From Okeania sp. SIO1I7 (lineage in GTDB: Bacteria; Cyanobacteriota; Cyanobacteriia; Cyanobacteriales; Microcoleaceae), in contig JAAHGF010000010.1 in the NCBI GenBank assembly GCA_010672585.1, positions 28,190 through 66,526 of the forward strand: a DNA stretch of 38,337 bases, in the 5' to 3' direction. The notes below the pieces were generated by a model. That model was not told the origin of the DNA. It saw only the letters and a program-made list of their open reading frames with translations, and did no database searches. Of this stretch, positions 32,993 through 38,337 are shown in pieces (position 1 is the first letter of the stretch; every line of letters begins with the position of its first letter). The translations under genes and the position numbers were made by a program.

Positions 32993-33741
32993 TACCCAAA
33001 ACAACAGAAAAAAAATCACTCTTAGATTTAGAACTAGAAACATTATTATCAATATTTTATGAATATTTGCGCAATTATCAATGTTTGATAATTTTAGATA
33101 ATTTGCAGGCAATCTTAGCAGAAAGTAGATTTTCAGGAAATTATCAAAATCAATTTCAAAACTACAGTGAATTTTTTCAAAATATAGGCGAACTGCCTCA
33201 TCAAAGCTGCTTAATATTCAATAGTTGGGAATCACCATTAGAAATAATCAATATGACAGGTCTGAAAACTCCTGTAAGAATAATGTCATTAAACGGCATT
33301 GGAGAAACAGCAAGAGAAATTTTTCAAGCACAAAATTTATCCGATGAAGAAACCTGGCAAGAATTAATTGATACCTATCGAGGTAACCCTTACTATTTAA
33401 AAACAGTATGTCGGATGATTCAAGAAATATTCAATGGCAAAGTCAGAGATTATTTAGCGCACAATAGCCTATTTTTTGGCGATGAAATTATTACTAAATT
33501 AGAACGACATTTCCAAAGATTATCCTCATTAGAAAAACAGGTAATATCGCAATTAAGTCAGAGCAATGCACCCGTAACAGTGACAGAAATTTTAGAAAAA
33601 TTACCACTATCACCACCCCAGATACTTCAGACAATTCAATCGTTAGGAAGACGCTCATTGATTGAAAAGATTACACAAGAAGAATTCACAGTATTTACAG
33701 TATCGCCAGTAATTAGAGAATATCTAAAGCAGAACAGTTAA
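32993..33741 (+). pseudogene. NB-ARC/STAND ATPase fragment lacking the P-loop
   Basis: An open frame continues from about 32993 (KTTEKKSLLDLELETLLS) to 33741. It contains the Walker B-like strand CLIILDNLQAIL, a sensor-like SCLIFNSWESPLEI, an ARC1-like helical part with YRGNPYYLKTVC (the GNP/GLPL motif equivalent) and a winged-helix end (LSSLEKQVISQLSQ; VTVTEILEKLPLS). This is the second half of the ATPase of STAND proteins, often joined to WD40 or TPR sensors and effector domains. The P-loop part is replaced by the transferase fragment, and no ATG with a ribosome site is present (the frame at 33067 would need TTG). It is probably a non-functional remnant. Confidence 0.75.
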
Positions 33742-33790
33742 AAGTTATTGCCCTCGACCCTGAAACTGGAGTTCATACTTTGAGGCTATC

Positions 33791-34141
33791 CACTGAAACA
33801 AGCACAACTGGAAAATCAAAAAATTATTGCCAAATTAAATCCTTTGTAGTTTAATGATAGTCATGTCTCTTTGAATAACCACTTCGGAAAAATTTAGGGA
33901 GTAGGGAAGCAAGGGAAATTTGTTTGCTCTGCATTCCGCACCGAAAAAATATTTTCTCTGAAAAGAAGAACATTTTTATTATGGCTAATTAATGAGACTT
34001 GATATAGATGTTTATCTAGTTTATCCGTAGTTAACCCCTTATATGTTCCGAAACAGTTTATGAGAGACACAAATGAAACAACCACAACTGAAAAATCAAA
34101 AAATTATTGCCAAATTAAATCCTTTGTGGTTTGATAGTAAA
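33791..34141. repeat. Direct repeat pair with a small frame
   Basis: GAAACAAGCACAACTGGAAA followed by ATCAAAAAATTATTGCCAAA (from about 33796) recurs as GAAACAACCACAACTGAAAA plus the same tail (from about 34075). Both translate as KQ(A/P)QL(E/K)NQKIIAKLNPL. The first has TAG and the second TGG after CCTTTG. In the second copy an ATG at 34073 would give a 22-aa peptide. I do not recognise it. The spacer also has a GTTTGCTCTGCATTCCGC variant of the 1161/9622 motif. Confidence 0.6.
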
Positions 34142-34181
34142 TAATTTTCTAGTATATGCAAAATATGTTCCGAAACAGTTT

Positions 34182-34688
34182 ATGAAAAATACAAACATTG
34201 AACCAGATACAGTTGGTACAACAGAAGCAGCATTTCTTCTAAATATTTCTACTGCCAGACTCAGGTTACTTCTCAGGCAAGGTCGTCTCAAAGGAGCTAA
34301 AAAAGTCAAACGGTTTTGGGTAATTCCTTTAAATCGTCGAGGAATGCCAGAAATTACTCCTGGTCGTCGAGGTCCTCAAGGAACTTGGAATAAAGGATTC
34401 CGTACAGGCAATACTTTTATCCATGTGCTACGAAGAGAAATTGACTATAACCGAGACCACGGTACATCTCTTGCAGCAATTTCTGTCAAACAAGGAGGCA
34501 AAAACCATCACTGCCACGAAGTAGAAATTCTGGGAAATTGCAAAATTGTCTATCGACCTCATAAACCTAACAAAAGTCAAGCAGGTGGGGCTCGTCTGTG
34601 GATTGAGACAGAGCCGGAAGTTGAAATTATTCGCAAATATTTCCGAGATGTAGAACTGGAGGAAGACAAACCTCAAGGCTTTGGTTAA
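34182..34688 (+). CDS. Excisionase/MerR-like helix-turn-helix protein
   Basis: 168 aa from ATG 34182 (MKNTNIEPDTVGTTEAAFLL). A longer frame from 34131 adds 17 residues over repeat sequence. Residues about 8-50 form a helix-turn-helix of the excisionase type (TTEAAFLLNISTARLRLLLR, then KVKRFWVIP as the wing). A conserved-looking PEITPGRRGPQGTW motif follows. The C-terminal 100 residues are a basic mixed region (FIHVLRREIDYNR; CKIVYRPHKPNKSQ), possibly also nucleic-acid binding. There is no neighbouring integrase, so it is more likely a small regulator than an excisionase. The gene lies in a repeat-rich patch. Confidence 0.72.
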   Translation: MKNTNIEPDTVGTTEAAFLLNISTARLRLLLRQGRLKGAKKVKRFWVIPLNRRGMPEITPGRRGPQGTWNKGFRTGNTFIHVLRREIDYNRDHGTSLAAISVKQGGKNHHCHEVEILGNCKIVYRPHKPNKSQAGGARLWIETEPEVEIIRKYFRDVELEEDKPQGFG

Positions 34689-34820
34689 GTTAGAGTCTAA
34701 TTTTTAGATTCAACTCATTTTTATTTATATTAATTAAATAGTGGTGTCTCCTTGTGGGTGCGTAAGTTCTGATTTATTGTAATCGATTTGGGATTGCTAT
34801 ATTTTGCAACAATAAGCATC

Positions 34821-35564
34821 TTAAAAAGCAATGTCAATATTATTTATCTGCCAAAAACTCAAGTTTTGATTTTTCCCTGCTACTGCTACAGCAGCAATAT
34901 AATTAGATTCAGGAATAAACTGATATAAATACCAACGGGCAGCTTCTTGAAAATCTCCATTAATACTAATAAATTGTATTGGTTGTTCGGGTGTTAAACA
35001 AACTTCAACTTTTTCCAATCCCCCTGCTAACCCATCTCCAGTAGCTTTTAAATAGGCTTCTTTACAAGTCCATATTTTGAAGAAAATTTCTTGTTGTTGT
35101 TGAGGAGGAAGCTGACTAATAAGGTTGTATTCTTGAGCAGTAAAGAAACGTTTTGCCAAACCTTCAGCATCATTCATTGGGCGAATATATTCTAAGTCAA
35201 TACCAATTGAATTAACTGTGGTAATAGCATATAAAGCTAAATCTTGAGAGTGAGATAAATTAAATAATATAGAGGTATCTGATAAATATGGTTTGCCTCG
35301 TTCACTATAAGTAAATTGTAATTTTTTAGGTTCAATATTTAAGTAACGGCTAAGAATTTTTCTGAGTGCTCCTCTGGCAATAATAAAACGATTTTTATCT
35401 CGTTCAAAATGAAATTTGTTGGCTCTATCTATTTCGTCTGAGGATAAGATTTTTGATAATTTATTAATGGCAGATGGAGGTAATTTTAGATTTTTACTCC
35501 AAATATGAACATGATTTGGTGATAATTCTAATTTTTGACCTAGAGGTAGAGGTGAAAAAAACAT
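34821..35564 (-). CDS. 4'-phosphopantetheinyl transferase (Sfp/HetI type)
   Basis: 247 aa. It transfers the phosphopantetheine arm from coenzyme A to carrier proteins of fatty-acid, polyketide or peptide synthases. Motifs: GIDLEYIRPM (about 116-125, Mg-binding Asp and Glu) and WTCKEAYLKATGDGLAGGLE (about 168-187, the WxxKEA signature); RGKPYL is at about 89-94. Full length for the Sfp class. Cyanobacterial homologues next to heterocyst or toxin clusters are called HetI, but no such cluster is seen here, so I leave the symbol blank. It is the only intact copy; two 3' fragments lie 2.0-2.5 kb to the left. It may be the cell's only such enzyme, which would make it essential. Confidence 0.92.
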   Translation of the reverse strand: MFFSPLPLGQKLELSPNHVHIWSKNLKLPPSAINKLSKILSSDEIDRANKFHFERDKNRFIIARGALRKILSRYLNIEPKKLQFTYSERGKPYLSDTSILFNLSHSQDLALYAITTVNSIGIDLEYIRPMNDAEGLAKRFFTAQEYNLISQLPPQQQQEIFFKIWTCKEAYLKATGDGLAGGLEKVEVCLTPEQPIQFISINGDFQEAARWYLYQFIPESNYIAAVAVAGKNQNLSFWQINNIDIAF

Positions 35565-36562
35565 TGATTACAGATTTATCGGATATTTTACTGGAAATAT
35601 GGAAGGTTTCTAAAGGATTTTTATGGGTTGCAAAAATATTTTACAGCAGTTTTGGAGTTGATAAGGTACAAAATTTTAAGACTTTAGGGAGTAGGGAGTA
35701 GGGAGTAGGGAGTAGGGAAAAAAAGATTAATTTTAAAACTGTACCTCACGCTTCCTAAAAAGTGCTGTAAGATGATGAGTACATAGCAATTCTATTTCAG
35801 TTGCGGGTAAAAATATCTTTGAATTTAGGGAATAGGGAACAGGGTATAGGGTATAGGGAACAGGGTATAGGGGTAAAAGTTTCAGACTTTTTATATGTCC
35901 TTAGATTTTGTACCGAATAATTAAGGTTTAAAGCCTCTCCTTTAAAGGAGAAACAAGCGGTCGAGAGATGGCGAGTTCTCCTCGGCATATTCGATCAACC
36001 AAGAGAAGAAAAAATTTTCCTTTGAGTCAATCCTATCCGTTTTCAAGGAGAGGTAATTATTAATTATAGCAATATGATTTGAGTTGTGAGATATTGGAGA
36101 CTTTTGTTTTAGGTATGGAGGGAATAGGGAATAGGTATGGAGGGAAAAAACGAATATATAAGAATAAGAAAACTGCTATATTCTATGCTTTAAAGGAAAA
36201 CCTCAATTCTCACATCTGATTCTTGATTGCTATATTAATTATTAATTATTAATTATTAATTGTTGAAAAATAGATATCTCCAATAATAAAAAATAAAATC
36301 AATTATCGCACATAAATTCTCAATTCTTTCCCCGTACTCCCTCTCTTGGTGCGCTACCAGATGCGACTGTCGTCGTCGCGGGGTCGCACCGCTACTCCCT
36401 CTGTTGTTGGAGATGTCTGATGATTTATGATTGCTATAAAAGAGGTCCGCATACTTGTTGCTGAAATATAAAAGTCGCCATTACTGTATGTGATATATCA
36501 AAAGCTTAAAACTCAGACAACGCTAGATTTTTCTTTCTTCCATCTTCCATCTTCCTTCTTAT
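35565..36562. repeat. Gene-free region rich in dispersed repeats
   Basis: Contents, in order: GGGAGTA repeated four times (about 35692-35717); GGGAACAGGGTATAGG repeats (35835-35870); a copy of the 16870/25135 repeat family (about 35912-36068), including one GCGGTCGAG hairpin unit; a reverse-complement relative of the 1-960 repeat (about 36112-36235); and a GC-rich insert (36351-36400) with TGCGACTGTCGTC and GGGGTCGCA. No gene was recognised. Confidence 0.7.
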
Positions 36563-37312
36563 ATGATGTTTTGGCGACTTATTCCTTTACTGACAACAAC
36601 CGGAAAGTTACAAATGGCAATAGATGAATGGTTGCTACACCAACATCTGCAAGGAAATATTCCACCAACTCTCCGCTTTTACACCTGGCAACCTGTGGCC
36701 ATTTCTCTGGGTTATCATCAACGACGTTATCCTGAATATTGGCAAAATCTGACTTGGCAAGGCCAACCGATAGATATTGTCCGTCGTCCTACTGGTGGGA
36801 GGGCGGTTTTGCATCAGGGAGATTTAACTTATAGTGTGATAACTTCTGGTTTTCCTGGTAGTCGCATTCAGTCTTATCAAGCTATTTGTGAATTTTTAAT
36901 AGTGGGGTGGCGATCGCTCGGTGTTGACTTAGTTTATGGCAGTGCAGGAAGAGGTTATATCCACAACCCTAACTGTTTTGGCACTTCTACTGGTGCAGAT
37001 TTAATATTACCTAATGGTGGAAAATTAATCGGTAGTGCCCAGTTGAGAAAGGGTAGGGGAATATTACAACATGGTTCTATGATTTTAACACCTGATGTTG
37101 AATTTTTTAGTTATGTTTTTAATTCTCAACCTTCTCCCGGAGTTTCTGATATTTCTACATCTGTTTTATGTCCTGCCGATAGGAAAGAAGTTATGATCGA
37201 TCGGATTATTGAAGCATTAGTTAGAGCAGCTATGGAATGTTTTAAAATTCAGCTAATTACAGAGCCTTTATCTGAGAGAGAATGGATAGAAATTAAGAGT
37301 TTTTCTGTTTAG
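36563..37312 (+). CDS. Lipoate/biotin-protein ligase family protein (LplA-like)
   Basis: 249 aa, one BPL/LPL catalytic domain. Motifs: MAIDEWLL (about 18-25), RRPTGGRAVLHQGDLTYSV (about 74-92, the RRxxGGGxVxH motif of the family), NCFGTSTGADL (about 138-148) and GKLIGSAQLRKGRG with its conserved lysine, followed by LQHGS. It attaches or transfers lipoyl, octanoyl or biotinyl groups to lysines of carrier domains. It lacks the C-terminal accessory domain of E. coli LplA, so it could be an octanoyl/lipoyl transferase (LipM-like) and may depend on a separate activation step. Two ATG codons in a row (36563, 36566) could start it. It is monocistronic, with repeats on both sides. Confidence 0.85.
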   Translation: MMFWRLIPLLTTTGKLQMAIDEWLLHQHLQGNIPPTLRFYTWQPVAISLGYHQRRYPEYWQNLTWQGQPIDIVRRPTGGRAVLHQGDLTYSVITSGFPGSRIQSYQAICEFLIVGWRSLGVDLVYGSAGRGYIHNPNCFGTSTGADLILPNGGKLIGSAQLRKGRGILQHGSMILTPDVEFFSYVFNSQPSPGVSDISTSVLCPADRKEVMIDRIIEALVRAAMECFKIQLITEPLSEREWIEIKSFSV

Positions 37313-37934
37313 GTAAAGCTAGCTATCAATAGGTAGAGGGAAGGCAAAAGGCAGAAGGGAATTTTATTTTTGGAGAGGTCTATTCAGACTTCTAAAGTTA
37401 TGTTGAAAAATAGAAAGCATAGTTGTGTCTCCTTCCCACTCCCCTATTCCCTGTTCCCTGTTCCCTATTCCCTTAAATTATTATGAATCACAAACAATTA
37501 CTCCCAGAAAAAAGAGAGAAAAGAAGCTGATAAAAATACTTCTGTAGCACAAGGAATAAAAAGTATAAGATTTCCCATTAAAGAGCGAAGTATTCCTACC
37601 TCAATAGATGAGTTTATTTATCTAATTAACAATATTCTGAAAGTAGTAACAAGAAGCGTACGCTCAACTCAGACAAACTCGTCAATACACAATAGAAACT
37701 AAACAAAAACAAAATTTGGTTTTCCAATTTGCTCAAGAATTAACCCCAGAACAACTGACACTGTAAGCAGTTTAAAGAATTTATTGTTTGAGTTATACTA
37801 TATTGGAAAAATATTTGCTAGCTCAACAAGCAACCTATCTAAATCTGATTTAGTATGGAGTTAAATCTAGTTTGATTAAATAGGACTTGCTGATTAAATC
37901 TAAAAGTACTGATGAATTTAATATTTGATAAAGA
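37313..37934. other. Spacer with possible decayed ORF and repeats
   Basis: CCCTGTTCCCTGTTCCCTATTCC repeats occur at about 37447-37470. Plus-strand frames at about 37531-37700 (KNTSVAQGIKSIRFPIKERS) and about 37678-37761 (TRQYTIETKQKQNLVFQFAQ then ELTPEQLTL-stop) look like pieces of one frameshifted gene I cannot name. The inverted dispersed core AGGACTTGCTGATTAAATCT is at about 37882-37901. Confidence 0.45.

Positions 37935-38337
<403 letters not shown>

Noticed and set aside
35474-35701. 75-aa plus-strand frame
   Set aside because: Antisense of the transferase start running into GGGAGTA repeats; no homology seen.

Overview
The window is AT-rich chromosomal DNA from a cyanobacterium. The evidence is psbA (photosystem II D1) at the right edge, many GCGATCGC (HIP1) palindromes, a lysA-cdaA-uppS cluster, DUF3143, a HetI/Sfp-type phosphopantetheinyl transferase and an NrtR/nadD pair. 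Low coding density, dispersed repeats, decayed IS200/IS605 elements and an intein in a metabolic gene suggest a filamentous marine type such as Trichodesmium or Okeania. That genus-level call is an inference.

Layout, left to right. 1-960: a perfect 397-bp tandem duplication of the 3' end of an ADP-ribosylglycohydrolase gene. 1223-2517 (+): nadD overlapping an NrtR-like Nudix regulator, an NAD-metabolism pair. 2608-3386 (-): a PIN toxin/antitoxin pair. 3607-8444 (-): a tight four-gene cassette, read from the right: GTPase-like protein, GTPase fused to a seven-bladed WD40 propeller, a CD225/dispanin membrane protein interrupted by an amber codon, and a single-pass membrane protein with 23-residue repeats. 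This is the best candidate for an unusual system. 8735-11936: an exported phosphodiester glycosidase-like protein, debris of further toxin-antitoxin genes, a DUF29 protein, an SH3 protein that has lost its signal peptide, and a broken tnpB. 12258-16689 (-): ugd and an intein-containing UDP-glucuronate decarboxylase (uxs), together making UDP-xylose, separated by a MITE and a tnpB remnant.

17309-24998 is mostly housekeeping: lepA, a small putative ribbon-helix-helix protein, a membrane J-domain protein, DUF3143, uppS, cdaA and lysA. 24999-28192 holds rimI between two stretches of tnpB wreckage and dispersed repeats. 28193-30661 is clpC. 30913-35564 is a rearranged patch: a pentapeptide-repeat membrane protein, two truncated copies of the phosphopantetheinyl transferase 3' end, another tnpB fragment, a beheaded NB-ARC ATPase, an excisionase-like HTH protein and the intact transferase. 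35565-38337 carries repeats, a lipoate/biotin-ligase-family protein, a possible decayed ORF and the 3' part of psbA.

At least five separate tnpB remnants and no intact transposase are present. Together with palindromic mini-elements that share their ends, they suggest a long history of IS200/IS605 activity followed by decay.
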